The notes under the pieces are model-generated. The model saw nothing but the letters and a program-made list of their open reading frames with translations, had not been told where the DNA came from and did no database searches. The position numbers were made by a program, and so were the translations under genes. DNA of 64,000 bases from assembly GCF_900324475.1 (NCBI RefSeq), contig NZ_LT992502.1, forward strand, positions 1,736,001 to 1,800,000. Direction: 5' to 3'. Shown here piece after piece: positions 19,619 to 28,783 of this stretch. Positions within the stretch are counted from its first letter, which is position 1. Each line of letters begins with the position of its first letter. This DNA comes from Enterobacter bugandensis (GTDB taxonomy: Bacteria; Pseudomonadota; Gammaproteobacteria; Enterobacterales; Enterobacteriaceae).

Positions 19619-20296
19619 TTAACGCTGCGAATCGAGCACTTCGCTGTTTTTCACCACCTCCTGCGCTTTGCCGTAGCTTTCGATCAGCAGCTGGTAGGCC
19701 GGGAAGATGTGGGTGTATACCTCAGCCCATTCAGCCGCATCTTCACGGTTCCAGGTTCGCTGGATCTCAGAGGCCACAGCGGCGGTATCCATCGGCACCA
19801 CGCCTGCCTGGACCACGCGGGCCAGGGTGATCTCCTGCGCCATTTTGCTGTAGGTGCCGGAGGCATCAATCACCGCAAACACTTTATATCCGTCCGCCAC
19901 CGCGCTGATGGACGGGAAGGCCATGCAGACGCTGGTGATCGTGCCTGCAATAATTAACGTCTTGCGACCGGTAGCTTTTACCGCCGCCACGAATTCCGGG
20001 TTATCCCAGGCGTTGATCTCACCTTTGCGGGCCACATACTGCGCATGCGGCGCGTTGGCGTGGATCTCCGGGATAAGCGGGCCGTTCGGTCCCTGTGGAA
20101 CGGAGGCGGTGGTGATCACCGGGATCTTCGCCAGCGTGGCGATCTTTGCCAGCGCCGCCGCACGGGCGCGCAGCTCCGGCATGGGCATGTCGCCGACGGT
20201 CTGGAACAGACCGCTCTGGTGGTCGATAAGCAGCATGACGGCATCATTTACGTCAATGACGGGACGTGCACCGTTGAAGTTTGCAGGGGTAGACAT
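19619..20296 (-). CDS. YcaC-like isochorismatase-family hydrolase
   Basis: 225-residue cysteine hydrolase of the isochorismatase superfamily, in the YcaC-like branch. Catalytic Asp in LLIDHQSGLF (near residue 25), Lys in ARKGEINAW (near 91), and nucleophilic Cys in GTITSVCMAFP (near 124). The substrate is not predictable from sequence. It is downstream of and co-directional with the pirin gene (20-bp gap), so the two form an operon. Not present at this position in K-12. The ribosome site AAGGAG precedes the ATG at 20296. Confidence 0.86.
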   Translation of the reverse strand: MSTPANFNGARPVIDVNDAVMLLIDHQSGLFQTVGDMPMPELRARAAALAKIATLAKIPVITTASVPQGPNGPLIPEIHANAPHAQYVARKGEINAWDNPEFVAAVKATGRKTLIIAGTITSVCMAFPSISAVADGYKVFAVIDASGTYSKMAQEITLARVVQAGVVPMDTAAVASEIQRTWNREDAAEWAEVYTHIFPAYQLLIESYGKAQEVVKNSEVLDSQR

Positions 20297-20316
20297 ATTG
20301 CGCTCCTTAATTACGT

Positions 20317-21177
20317 TCAGATCTGGCCAAAGCGGCCGGAGTTGAAATCACGGATGGCTTCCGCGATCTCGGTTTTACTGTTCATCACAAACGGGCCGTA
20401 GCCCACAATCGGTTCATTCAGCGGCTCACCGGCCATCAGCAGCAATTTCGCGTCGCTGTTCGCTTCCAGATGCAGCTTTTCACCGCTCTGACTTAGCACA
20501 ACCAGCTGCGCTTCACCCGCTGGCGTGGTGCCGTTCACCGTTACGCTGCCCTCAAGTACCACCAGCGCCGTGCTCCAGCCTTCGGGCTGGTTGAGCGTCA
20601 GATGGCTGCCCTGGTTAAGCGCGATGTCCCAGACGTTCAGCGGTGAGAAGGTATGGGCCGGGCCCGTCACGTCCTCAAGGCGACCGGCGATGACCCGCAG
20701 CGTGCCGCTGTTATCCGGCAGCGTGACCACCGGGATATCCGCTTTGGTGATGCTCTGGTAGCCGGGCGTCGCCATTTTGTCTTTGGCGGGCAGGTTGACC
20801 CACAGCTGCATCATTTTTAGTTCACCGCCTTTCTGCGCGAAGGCGCTGGAGTGGAACTCCTCGTGCAGGATGCCTGCGCCCGCCGTCATCCACTGCACGT
20901 CGCCGGGGCCAATAATGCCGCCTCTGCCGGTGGAGTCGCGATGCTCCACTTCGCCGGCGTAAACGATGGTCACCGTTTCAAAGCCGCGATGAGGATGCTC
21001 GCCCACGCCGCGTTTCGCGCCGTCCGCCGGGAAGGTGTACGGTCCGGCATAGTCCAGCAGCAGAAACGGGCTCAGCGGCTCGCCGTGCGTCTGGTAAGAA
21101 AACATTGAACGAACCGGGAAACCGTCACCGACCCAGTGCGGACGAGGTGCGGTATAAACGCCTGTTACGTTTTTCAT
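20317..21177 (-). CDS. Pirin family protein
   Basis: 286-residue bicupin. The N-terminal cupin has the metal-binding pattern HPHRGFET near residue 60, HRDSTGRGG, and then WMTAGAGILHEE near 110; this is the pirin signature, and several such proteins are quercetinases. The second cupin is near 180-270. The start at 21177 (MKNVTGVYTAPRPHW) follows AGGAGTTC; the frame is open 41 codons further but overlaps the divergent LysR gene. It leads a two-gene operon with the isochorismatase-family gene. Cytoplasmic; in vivo substrate unknown. Confidence 0.87.
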   Translation of the reverse strand: MKNVTGVYTAPRPHWVGDGFPVRSMFSYQTHGEPLSPFLLLDYAGPYTFPADGAKRGVGEHPHRGFETVTIVYAGEVEHRDSTGRGGIIGPGDVQWMTAGAGILHEEFHSSAFAQKGGELKMMQLWVNLPAKDKMATPGYQSITKADIPVVTLPDNSGTLRVIAGRLEDVTGPAHTFSPLNVWDIALNQGSHLTLNQPEGWSTALVVLEGSVTVNGTTPAGEAQLVVLSQSGEKLHLEANSDAKLLLMAGEPLNEPIVGYGPFVMNSKTEIAEAIRDFNSGRFGQI

Positions 21178-21286
21178 GATGAACTCCTGATGTTCTGTTG
21201 ATGTAATTAGCTTATATTCAGGGTTAATATCCCGGTAGATAGTGAAAATGACATTCACTGTTCTGAATATGGAACGATGAGGGCGT

Positions 21287-22192
21287 ATGCAGGATCTCAA
21301 TGATTTCGCGTGGTTTGTGAAGGTGGTGGACCATGGTGGATTTGCGGCGGCGGGTCGGGCGCTCGATCAGCCCAAGTCAAAACTGAGCCGCCGGATTGCC
21401 CTGCTGGAAGAGCGCCTTGGCGTGCGGTTGATCCAGCGCACCACCCGGCAGTTTACGGTGACGGAAGTGGGGCTGACGTTCTATCAGCACTGTAAAGCCA
21501 TGCTGGTAGAGGCCGAAGCTGCGGAAGAGGCGGTGGCGGCGTTGCAGGCCGAGCCACGCGGCGTGGTCAGGATCACCTGTCCGGTCACCTTGCTGCACGT
21601 GCACGTGGGGCCCATGCTGGCGCGGTTTATGGCGCGCTATCCGGGGATCAATCTTCAGCTTGAGGCCACCAACCGACGGGTTGATCTGGTGGGTGAGGGC
21701 ATCGACGTGGCGATCCGCGTTCGTCCACGTCCGTTTGATGACAGCGACCTGGTGTTAAGAGTGCTGGCAGACAGGGGACACTGCCTGGTGGCGAGCCCTG
21801 CGCTGATTGCGCGGATGGGTCACCCTGCCGTGCCCTCTGAGCTGAGCGAGTGGCCGGGTTTGAGCATGGGGGTGGGAAAGCAGCTGCACAGATGGGAACT
21901 GAGCGGGCCGGAAGGAGCGAAAGCCGCGATTCATTACACGCCGCGCTTTATTACCACCGACATGCTGGCGCTGCGTGAAGCGGCGATGGCGGGGGTGGGC
22001 GTGGTGCAGCTGCCGATTTTGATGGTCAAGGATCAGCTGGCATCCGGGGAACTGGTAAGGGTGCTGGATGCATGGGAACCCCGACGGGAAGTGATTCACG
22101 CTGTTTATCCTTCCAGGCGAGGTTTGCTGCCGTCCGTCAGAACGCTGGTGGATTTTCTTACTGAAGAGTATGCGCGGATGGTGGAGGAGTAA
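21287..22192 (+). CDS. LysR-family transcriptional regulator
   Basis: 301 residues: winged helix-turn-helix at 1-60 (DLNDFAWFVKVVDHGGFAAAGRAL, then LSRRIALLEERLGVRLIQRTTR), then a periplasmic-binding-protein-like effector domain (about 90-295). It is divergent from the pirin/isochorismatase operon with 109 bp between start codons, the classic arrangement for a LysR regulator and its target. The inducer is not evident. It belongs to the CrgA/aromatic-type LysR branch common in enterics, judged by QRTTRQFTVTE and the effector-domain motifs. Confidence 0.9.
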   Translation: MQDLNDFAWFVKVVDHGGFAAAGRALDQPKSKLSRRIALLEERLGVRLIQRTTRQFTVTEVGLTFYQHCKAMLVEAEAAEEAVAALQAEPRGVVRITCPVTLLHVHVGPMLARFMARYPGINLQLEATNRRVDLVGEGIDVAIRVRPRPFDDSDLVLRVLADRGHCLVASPALIARMGHPAVPSELSEWPGLSMGVGKQLHRWELSGPEGAKAAIHYTPRFITTDMLALREAAMAGVGVVQLPILMVKDQLASGELVRVLDAWEPRREVIHAVYPSRRGLLPSVRTLVDFLTEEYARMVEE

Positions 22193-22196
22193 CGAT

Positions 22197-22231
22197 CCCC
22201 TCGCCGCTTTGGGGAGAGGGTTAGGGTGAGG
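22197..22231. repeat. CCCTAACCC-type hairpin repeat after the LysR gene
   Basis: CCCC at 22197-22200 faces GGGGAGAGGG at 22211-22220, followed by TTAGGGTGAGG. The segment 22212-22231 is the reverse complement of 20 bases of the repeat at 12535-12571. Only the hairpin loop differs. Confidence 0.7.
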
Positions 22232-22263
22232 CGCTCAGGCTGCACCGAGCTGAATATAGCACC

Positions 22264-22376
22264 GGGGGGGATTGACTCGCTTCGCTCGCCCTGCGGGCAG
22301 CCTGTTCGCTTCGCTCTCAGTCTGTCCAACTGGCTGCGCCAGTTGTCGAGCCCCGGTCGGGGGTTCTCATCCCCCC
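22264..22376 (-). repeat. 113-bp tRNA-associated repeat, copy B
   Basis: Nearly identical to copy A (19237-19349), with the same length and the same position relative to a tRNA-Ser gene. Unlike copy A, it is not bounded by a tRNA-end remnant on its far side. Confidence 0.9.
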
Positions 22377-22408
22377 ACAGACTTTCGTACGAGCTCTCAT
22401 CTTGAATA

Positions 22409-22496
22409 TGGCGGTGAGGGGGGGATTCGAACCCCCGATACGTTGCCGTATACACACTTTCCAGGCGTGCTCCTTCAGCCACTCGGACACCTCACC
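22409..22496 (-). tRNA. tRNA-Ser (anticodon GGA), copy 2
   Basis: Same 88-nt sequence as copy 1, including the encoded CCA. Its downstream hairpin is damaged: the right arm GTACGAGC is present at 22387-22394 on the plus strand but the GCCCGTAC partner and the T-run are missing, so transcripts may run on into repeat copy B. Confidence 0.96.
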
Positions 22497-22728
22497 ATAT
22501 TGTCATCCCGTTGTTGCTGGGACGGGCGCTAATGTAAGGAAAAGCCGAACTGCCGTCAACCCACTTTTTCAGTAATTTAGCGCGTTTAGACAAACTTCAG
22601 GCAACATGATTCTTAAATGTGCTGAAAGCGTCTTTTTTATCAACAACACGATCACGCAATAAATTTGCTATGCTGACCGTCCAGTTAAAAAGCAAAATAA
22701 ATCAGCGCAATAAAAGGCAGGATTGACT

Positions 22729-23667
22729 ATGGATATACTCTTCTATCACCCCACTTTTGATACGGCTTACTGGATTAAGGCACTTTCTGCGGCACTGCCG
22801 GGCGCTCGCGTTCGTGAGTGGAAGCGGGGCGATAACGAACATGCTGACTACGCGCTGGTCTGGCATCCGCCGGTAGAAATGCTCCAGGGCCGTAAGCTGA
22901 AGGCCGTGTTTGCGCTTGGAGCCGGCGTGGATTCCATTCTGAGCAAGCTGAAAGCACACCCTGAAATGCTGCCGGAAGATATTCCTCTGTTCCGCCTGGA
23001 AGATACCGGTATGGGCCAGCAAATGCAGGAATATGCCGTCAGCCAGGTGCTGCACTGGTTCCGCCGCTTTGATGACTATCAGGCGCTTAAGCAGCAATCC
23101 CGCTGGGAGCCGCTGCCTGAATATCCGCGCGAAGCGTTTACCGTTGGTATCCTCGGCGCAGGCGTGCTGGGTTCGAAAGTGGCTGAAGCGCTCGCGCCGT
23201 GGGGCTTCCCGCTGCGCTGCTGGAGCCGCAGCCGTAAAGACTATCCGGGCGTTGAGAGCTTTGCCGGAACGGATGAGCTTCCGGCCTTCCTGAACGGCAC
23301 GCGTGTGCTGATTAACCTGCTGCCCAATACGGCGGAAACGGTGGGGATTATCAATGAAGGCCTGCTCAACCAACTGGACGACCAGAGCTACCTGATGAAC
23401 CTGGCGCGCGGCGTGCATCTGGTCGAGCCGGATCTGCTGAAGGCGCTGGATAGCGGGAAGCTTAAAGGCGCCATGCTGGATGTCTACAGCCGTGAGCCGC
23501 TGCCGGAGGAAAGCCCGCTGTGGCGACACCCGCGCGTGGCAATGACTCCGCACGTTGCCGCCGTGACGCGACCTGCCGAGGCGGTGGCCTATATCTCGCA
23601 CACGATCGGTGAAATAGAGAAGGGTAACCCGGTCACCGGACAGGTCGACCGACAGCGCGGCTACTGA
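22729..23667 (+). CDS. ghrA: Glyoxylate/hydroxypyruvate reductase A
   Basis: NADPH-dependent 2-ketoacid reductase (D-isomer-specific 2-hydroxyacid dehydrogenase family), 312 residues as in E. coli. NAD(P)-binding motif [13 protein letters not shown] is near 140-152; catalytic Arg lies in NLARGVH near 225, and the His in [11 protein letters not shown] near 275. Start [11 protein letters not shown] at 22729 follows AAGGCAGGA. It is followed by a terminator, then ycdX. Confidence 0.96.
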   Translation: MDILFYHPTFDTAYWIKALSAALPGARVREWKRGDNEHADYALVWHPPVEMLQGRKLKAVFALGAGVDSILSKLKAHPEMLPEDIPLFRLEDTGMGQQMQEYAVSQVLHWFRRFDDYQALKQQSRWEPLPEYPREAFTVGILGAGVLGSKVAEALAPWGFPLRCWSRSRKDYPGVESFAGTDELPAFLNGTRVLINLLPNTAETVGIINEGLLNQLDDQSYLMNLARGVHLVEPDLLKALDSGKLKGAMLDVYSREPLPEESPLWRHPRVAMTPHVAAVTRPAEAVAYISHTIGEIEKGNPVTGQVDRQRGY

Positions 23668-23671
23668 GAGA

Positions 23672-23694
23672 AACCCGGCGTTCGCCGGGTTTTT
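23672..23694 (+). terminator. Terminator of ghrA
   Basis: AACCCGGCG/CGCCGGGTT stem with a 2-nt centre, followed by TTT. Confidence 0.82.
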
Positions 23695-23751
23695 GCTAAT
23701 ATTCGCCGCTGATAACTGCTATCCTTTGGAAAAAACGCAGAGGAGAGAAAG

Positions 23752-24489
23752 ATGTATCCCGTTGACCTGCATATGCACACCGTCGCCAGCACCCACGCGT
23801 ATAGCAACCTCCATGATTATATCGCCCAGGCGAAGCTTAAGGGCATCAAGCTGTTCGCGATAACCGATCACGGCCCGGATATGGCGGATGCGCCGCACTA
23901 CTGGCATTTTGTGAATATGCGTATCTGGCCACGTCTGGTGGACGGCATTGGGATACTGCGCGGCATTGAGGCGAACATCAAAAACACCGACGGTGAAATT
24001 GACTGTACCGGCCCGATGCTGACCTCCTTAGATCTGATCCTTGCCGGCTTCCATGAGCCGGTTTTCCCGCCGCAGGATAAAGAGACCAATACCGCGGCGA
24101 TGATTGCCACTATTGCCAGCGGCAATGTGCACATCATCAGCCATCCGGGCAATCCGAAATACCCGATTGATATTCAGGCCGTGGCGCAGGCCGCGGCGAA
24201 ACACCGCGTGGCGCTGGAGATTAATAACTCCTCGTTCGTGCACTCGCGTAAAGGCAGTGAAGCCAACTGTCGCGAAGTGGCTGCCGCCGTGCGTGATGCG
24301 GGTGGCATGGTGGCGCTGGGCTCTGATTCGCACACGGCCTTCACGCTGGGGGATTTTAGCGAGTGCCTGAAAATATTGCAGGATGTGGATTTCCCGGAAG
24401 AGCGCATCCTGAACGTCACGCCGCGTCGTATGCTTGATTTCCTCGAGTCGCGCGGCATGGCGCCGATTGATGAATTTGCCGATCTTTAA
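23752..24489 (+). CDS. ycdX: PHP-domain phosphatase YcdX
   Basis: 245-residue cytoplasmic PHP-family hydrolase with a trinuclear zinc site. Metal ligands are visible: His7 and His9 in DLHMHT, His15, His40 in TDHGPD, a His in HISHPGNP near 131, and Asp192/His194 in SDSH. The E. coli enzyme has phosphatase activity and supports swarming. It is followed at 20 bp by ycdY, its dedicated chaperone. The ATG at 23752 has GAGGAGAG upstream. Confidence 0.95.
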   Translation: MYPVDLHMHTVASTHAYSNLHDYIAQAKLKGIKLFAITDHGPDMADAPHYWHFVNMRIWPRLVDGIGILRGIEANIKNTDGEIDCTGPMLTSLDLILAGFHEPVFPPQDKETNTAAMIATIASGNVHIISHPGNPKYPIDIQAVAQAAAKHRVALEINNSSFVHSRKGSEANCREVAAAVRDAGGMVALGSDSHTAFTLGDFSECLKILQDVDFPEERILNVTPRRMLDFLESRGMAPIDEFADL

Positions 24490-24509
24490 TTGAATAACGG
24501 AATAAAACA

Positions 24510-25064
24510 ATGAATGAATTTTCCATCCTTTGCCGCGTGCTGGGCTCCCTGTATTACCGCCAGCCGCAGGACCCGCTGCTGGTGCCGCTGTTTACGCTGA
24601 TTCGAGAAGGTAAACTGGCGCAGAACTGGCCGCTGGAACAGGATGAGTTACTGGAGCGCCTGCAGAAAAGCTGCGATATGCAGCAGATCTCAACGGACTA
24701 CAATGCTCTGTTCGTGGGCGAAGAGTGCCGCGTGTCGCCGTATCGTTCCGCCTGGCAGGAAGGCGCGACCGAAGCGGAAGTGCGGGCATTCCTTTCAGAA
24801 CGCGGGATGCCCCTGAGCGATACCCCAGCCGATCATATCGGTACGCTGCTGCTGGCCGCGTCCTGGATCGAAGACAACGCTGGCGACGATGAAAATGAAG
24901 CCATCGGGATCCTTTTCGAAACGTATCTGCTGCCGTGGGTGGGGACCTTCCTGGGTAAAGTGGAAGCTCATGCCACCTCTCCGTTCTGGCGAACGCTGGC
25001 CCCGCTGACGCGTGACGCCATTGCAGCAATGTGGGATGAGCTGGAAGAAGAGAACGAGGAGTGA
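24510..25064 (+). CDS. ycdY: TorD-family chaperone YcdY
   Basis: 184 residues, all-helical TorD/DmsD/NarJ-type redox-enzyme maturation chaperone. In E. coli it raises YcdX activity, apparently by helping zinc insertion. Family-type motifs: ISTDYNALFVGEE near 63-75 and SPYRSAW near 79. Co-directional with ycdX and probably co-transcribed. Cytoplasmic. Confidence 0.93.
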   Translation: MNEFSILCRVLGSLYYRQPQDPLLVPLFTLIREGKLAQNWPLEQDELLERLQKSCDMQQISTDYNALFVGEECRVSPYRSAWQEGATEAEVRAFLSERGMPLSDTPADHIGTLLLAASWIEDNAGDDENEAIGILFETYLLPWVGTFLGKVEAHATSPFWRTLAPLTRDAIAAMWDELEEENEE

Positions 25065-25160
25065 TGTAAATCACAAAAATCCTGCAACGATACATTTCAA
25101 CTTGCACATAATGTGCTTCTGATCGCATTTCTATGGCGCGCTTCTGCTAAGATGCGCGCC

Positions 25161-25643
25161 ATGAACATATTACTTTGTATTGCAATCACGACGGGCATCC
25201 TCTCCGGTATTTGGGGATGGGTAGCGGTGTCTCTCGGTCTGTTAAGCTGGGCTGGCTTCCTGGGTTGCACGGCCTATTTCGCCTGTCCTCAGGGCGGGCT
25301 GAAAGGGCTCTTTATCTCAGGCTGCACGCTGATGAGCGGCGTTATCTGGGCGCTGGTCATCATGAAAGGCAGCGCGCTGGCGCCGCATCTGGAGATGCTG
25401 GGGTACGTCATGACGGGTGTCGTCGCCTTCCTGATGTGTATCCAGGCGAAGCATCTGCTGCTGTCGTTTGTGCCGGGAACCTTTATGGGGGCCTGCGCAA
25501 CCTTTGCCGGGCAGGGGGACTGGAAGCTGGTGGTTCCTTCCCTGGCGCTGGGGCTGCTGTTTGGCTACGCCATGAAGAACAGCGGTCTTTGGCTGGCGGC
25601 GCGACGGGAAAAAACGCAAAACATCACCGCGGTGAGTGAATAA
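25161..25643 (+). CDS. ycdZ: Inner membrane protein YcdZ (DUF1097)
   Basis: 160 residues, with about five predicted membrane helices (ILSGIWGWVAVSLGLLSW, GVIWALVIMKG, GYVMTGVVAFLMC). Belongs to DUF1097; function unknown. Start at 25161 (MNILLCIAITTGIL) matches E. coli; a frame open from 25113 would add 16 codons. A bidirectional terminator follows and separates it from csgG. Confidence 0.9.
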   Translation: MNILLCIAITTGILSGIWGWVAVSLGLLSWAGFLGCTAYFACPQGGLKGLFISGCTLMSGVIWALVIMKGSALAPHLEMLGYVMTGVVAFLMCIQAKHLLLSFVPGTFMGACATFAGQGDWKLVVPSLALGLLFGYAMKNSGLWLAARREKTQNITAVSE

Positions 25644-25675
25644 AAAAAAGGCGAGATAATCATCTCGCCTTTTTT
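25644..25675. terminator. Bidirectional terminator between ycdZ and csgG
   Basis: Fourteen-bp stem AAAAAAGGCGAGAT/ATCTCGCCTTTTTT with a 4-nt loop, A-rich on one side and T-rich on the other. Works for both convergent genes. Confidence 0.9.
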
Positions 25676-25687
25676 ATGCGCTGCCCG

Positions 25688-26521
25688 TCAGGATTCCGGA
25701 GGCACCGACATATCACGGTATTTCACCAGGATCGGGTTCTGCACCTCCGCTTTGTTTTGCAGATCCCACAGCCCGCGATCGATACCATCGTTGATTAAGA
25801 AGATCACGCCGGTTTCAATGGCTGACATCAGACACATCATGACCGGTTCGTTAGAGGTGTAGCCAATTTCTCCCTCCAGCAGGCGCTGGTAATCAATAAA
25901 GCGGAATACCCCAGCCTGAACTTCATAAGACAATATCGTTTTGCTGGTGTTGACCGAAGAGAGCACTTCACCGGTACTGACGTTCACGACGCGCAGGTTA
26001 ACCGCAATTTGGTCGAGCTGGTACTGGGTATCTGCGCCGATACCGAAGTAGCGCGCGCCCACGCCACCCGATTTCACGTTGCTCTCGTAACCGATAATCG
26101 ACCCTTCAATCATCACGTTTGCGGCGGCCAGAGACTGCAGAGGCATCCGGTTATTGTCCGCAACGGTGCCATTCTCCTGCGCGGCACGAATGATTTTTCG
26201 TTCATTTAACAGGTTCTGAAGCCCCTGGCGTTCCAGCGGAATAAACCAGTGCGAATCTTTAAGTGCAGTCACCAGCATGGCGGTGGCGCTTTGCGGCACC
26301 GCGGTGGAGAAGTTACTTGCCGGATAAGGCTTAAATTGTCCGGTTTCATCCTGAATGTTGTATACCGAGACAAATATCTTGCCCGTAGGTGAAGGCAAAT
26401 GGGTTAAATCACGGTAACTCTGGGCCCGCGGCATTAATGTGGGTTTTGCAGCTTCTTTAGGCGGAGCAGTTAAACAACCGCTCAATAAGCACACTGCAAC
26501 AAATATCAGGAAGCGCTGCAT
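25688..26521 (-). CDS. csgG: Curli secretion channel lipoprotein CsgG
   Basis: 277-residue outer-membrane lipoprotein that forms the nonameric pore exporting CsgA and CsgB. Signal peptide with lipobox LLSGC (Cys near residue 16). Pore-loop residues are visible in the segment around ARYFGIGADTQYQLDQIAVNLRVV (split across residues 170-200), and FLINDGIDRGLW is conserved near the end. Last gene of csgDEFG; 26 bp after csgF. Confidence 0.96.
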   Translation of the reverse strand: MQRFLIFVAVCLLSGCLTAPPKEAAKPTLMPRAQSYRDLTHLPSPTGKIFVSVYNIQDETGQFKPYPASNFSTAVPQSATAMLVTALKDSHWFIPLERQGLQNLLNERKIIRAAQENGTVADNNRMPLQSLAAANVMIEGSIIGYESNVKSGGVGARYFGIGADTQYQLDQIAVNLRVVNVSTGEVLSSVNTSKTILSYEVQAGVFRFIDYQRLLEGEIGYTSNEPVMMCLMSAIETGVIFLINDGIDRGLWDLQNKAEVQNPILVKYRDMSVPPES

Positions 26522-26547
26522 GGTCGTTGTCCTTATTTAGCTATTGT

Positions 26548-26961
26548 TTAAAAGTCAGTTGAATTATTTTGCAGGCCGGAAACCTCTATGGTGGAAGTTT
26601 TTCCGGTTTTACGATCGGTCACATTCAACTGGAGCTGTCCGTCCCTGTTGGCGATGTCGACGATAAAGTCGTTGGTCATCATTCGGCCGGGTTTGCCGGT
26701 ATTAATGTTGGTCAGCAATCCCCCTAAAATCTGCGACTGGATAGCCTGGGTGAAGTTATCCAGTGCGGAAGGGGTATCAACGGTAAAATCCTGAAAGCTC
26801 GGATCTTTATAGGAGTTTTGTGCCTGAGCTTGATTCAGCAGAAAGGCACCGTTGTTAGGGTTACCGCCAAAGTTAGGGTTACGGAACTGGAAGGTCATAT
26901 TTCCGGCCCAGCTCAGGGGAGCAATAAGCATGATCGAAACAACTGCATATGCAATACGCAT
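26548..26961 (-). CDS. csgF: Curli assembly protein CsgF
   Basis: 137 residues with a Sec signal peptide (cleavage after SWA, about residue 19). The mature N-terminus [14 protein letters not shown] inserts into the CsgG pore in the solved E. coli complex, which the conserved residues here support. CsgF anchors and starts CsgB-mediated nucleation at the cell surface. 23 bp after csgE. Confidence 0.95.
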   Translation of the reverse strand: MRIAYAVVSIMLIAPLSWAGNMTFQFRNPNFGGNPNNGAFLLNQAQAQNSYKDPSFQDFTVDTPSALDNFTQAIQSQILGGLLTNINTGKPGRMMTNDFIVDIANRDGQLQLNVTDRKTGKTSTIEVSGLQNNSTDF

Positions 26962-26984
26962 GACAGCCTCCGCATATCGGTTCG

Positions 26985-27374
26985 CTAGAACTCATCTTTT
27001 GCTAAATCGCTGGTGCTTAATAGGGCTTTATCTATTTGCAGGCGATTAATAGCGTCTTCAGTTTGAGCCAGTGCTAAGGCTACGTTTTTTTCGAAGTCTG
27101 TTTTCGAGGGGAATAAAAACGTTTGATAAATAACGTCCTGATTGGCCGTTATGGTTATCCAGCTTCCCCATCGTGCACTGGGCCGCTCGTTGATTGTTAA
27201 ATTACCCGTGTAGGGACTGTCCCATTTATCGCTGAAGGCCCGGTAAAAACTGTGCCCGATCGATGAGACAGTGTGGTCAGTTAACAATCCGGGAACTTCG
27301 ACCTCAACGGCCTGCAGGTTCCCTGCAGCGAGCAGGAGACTCGCTGCGGCGATCCAACTCAACGTGCGCTTCAT
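26985..27374 (-). CDS. csgE: Curli secretion specificity factor CsgE
   Basis: 129 residues with a signal peptide ending near LQA (residue 22). Forms a nonameric cap on the periplasmic face of CsgG and selects CsgA as cargo. Conserved segments: [18 protein letters not shown] and [10 protein letters not shown]. Starts 4 bp after the csgD stop, so translation of the two is probably linked. Confidence 0.95.
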   Translation of the reverse strand: MKRTLSWIAAASLLLAAGNLQAVEVEVPGLLTDHTVSSIGHSFYRAFSDKWDSPYTGNLTINERPSARWGSWITITANQDVIYQTFLFPSKTDFEKNVALALAQTEDAINRLQIDKALLSTSDLAKDEF

Positions 27375-27378
27375 GTGA

Positions 27379-28029
27379 TTAACGCCTGAGGTTATCGTTT
27401 GCCCATGAAACCGCCTGAGTTCGGTTTTTAACAGCTATCTTCTTGAAAAGATTATAAAGGTGCGTCTTTACCGTATTTTCGCTGATAAATAACGAACGGG
27501 CGATTTCAATATTTGAAGCACCAATGCGTAATTTGTTCAGGATCTCTTTCTCACGGTGGGTGAGCAGCGCTGATTCCGAACTGTTATAGCGGTAATTTCC
27601 GGAGTGCGTGATGAGGTAGCTGGCCAGCTTTTGCGAGAAATAGCATTCGCCGCGCAATATGCCTTGCAGACCATCTACCACCCGAACCTCTTCTTCAGTG
27701 ACGTAGAACACGCCATTGATATGCGGCCAGCTTTCAATATCTCTGAAAGGATATTCATCAGGCGTATTCAATAATAACACGCGGATATTATTGTTTTTCC
27801 TGCTTAAGTTATCTTGCCAGTAATGGATAAGCTTTTTATCGGCTTCCATCATATCAAACAGAATGATGCTGCCAGGCGCAATATCATCAAAAGAACGTTG
27901 AATATTATGCAATTTCCCGTTCAGTGATAGAGATTGCTTTAAATGTTGTAATAAAGCTGTCGCTTGCAGAGAAGGTTTTGTGATCAACAGTAATGTATGA
28001 CCATGTAAACTATGGACTTCATTATACAT
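27379..28029 (-). CDS. csgD: Biofilm master regulator CsgD
   Basis: LuxR/FixJ-type activator, 216 residues as in E. coli. N-terminal receiver-like domain (1-130, [27 protein letters not shown]) without a full set of phosphorylation residues; C-terminal LuxR helix-turn-helix (about 150-210, [25 protein letters not shown]). Activates csgBAC and diguanylate cyclase genes. The start at 28029 matches the known protein; the open frame extends 46 codons upstream. Its long AT-rich upstream region is typical of the gene. Confidence 0.96.
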   Translation of the reverse strand: MYNEVHSLHGHTLLLITKPSLQATALLQHLKQSLSLNGKLHNIQRSFDDIAPGSIILFDMMEADKKLIHYWQDNLSRKNNNIRVLLLNTPDEYPFRDIESWPHINGVFYVTEEEVRVVDGLQGILRGECYFSQKLASYLITHSGNYRYNSSESALLTHREKEILNKLRIGASNIEIARSLFISENTVKTHLYNLFKKIAVKNRTQAVSWANDNLRR

Positions 28030-28783
28030 GATGAAACCCCACTTATTTTTGGCACCTGACAGCCGCCCTCTCTGTAAAGAATAGGGCACCAGAAGTACTG
28101 ACAGATGTTGCACTGCTGTGTGTAGAATCAGAACATAACCTCCACAGGGAGGTAAATATAAAACCAATTTCGTACATCTAATTTCAATCTAGCTTTTACG
28201 AATTTTAAAGCAAGTGTTAATCATGTAACAGGATGTAAAAATCAATATTAATTTGTGAAAATTGCAGATTTTGAATGTTGCTATTTGATATGAAAGTTGT
28301 ACATGGAAATAGTAGTGCATAGATTTTAAAAATCATACAAATATAATTAACTAGTTAATATTTATAAGTATTTATTATTTTATTTAGTTTGTACCCAGGT
28401 ATGAGTAACTGATACTTTCTAAGTCATGCCGTTCTGGTTTTTCTGGCTTAAGAAAACTCGCCTTGTGTCACGCCCTGAAGAAAATGTCATCCTGGCGTTA
28501 CGCTTAAACAACGCGGGAAGGAGCATGGACGGCTTTCTCGCCGTTGTACAACATGTCGCGCATAAATATTTCATAAAAAATAAAAACGGCCTGTGTCATG
28601 CCTTTTATGGTGCAAATTACAACTTTGTGGTGACCTGAAAAATAAAAATAAGCCACGCGGGTGAGATATTTAAAATGTTTCAGCGGACATACTCTTCACC
28701 GTAACGACGCGTTAACAAAAACGAGTCGTTTAATACGAAATACGATCAGGGTGTTTTCAGGTAGCCGGGTCCAGGGTGACAAC
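28030..28783. promoter_or_regulatory. csgD-csgB divergent control region
   Basis: 754 bp of AT-rich DNA with no convincing gene. A 70-codon plus-strand frame (28426-28638) lacks a ribosome site and shows no family resemblance. In E. coli the equivalent region binds OmpR, CpxR, IHF, H-NS, MlrA and others, and the csgD leader is a small-RNA target. I see a perfect CsgD box at 28658-28668, near csgB. Confidence 0.85.
28658..28668 (+). promoter_or_regulatory. CsgD box upstream of csgB
   Basis: CGGGTGAGATA is an exact match to the published CsgD consensus CGGGKGAGNKA. It lies 116 bp before the csgB start. Confidence 0.8.

Noticed and set aside
28426..28638. 70-codon frame in the csgD-csgB region
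   Set aside because: No ribosome site, no recognisable domain and a regulatory region known to be gene-free in relatives.
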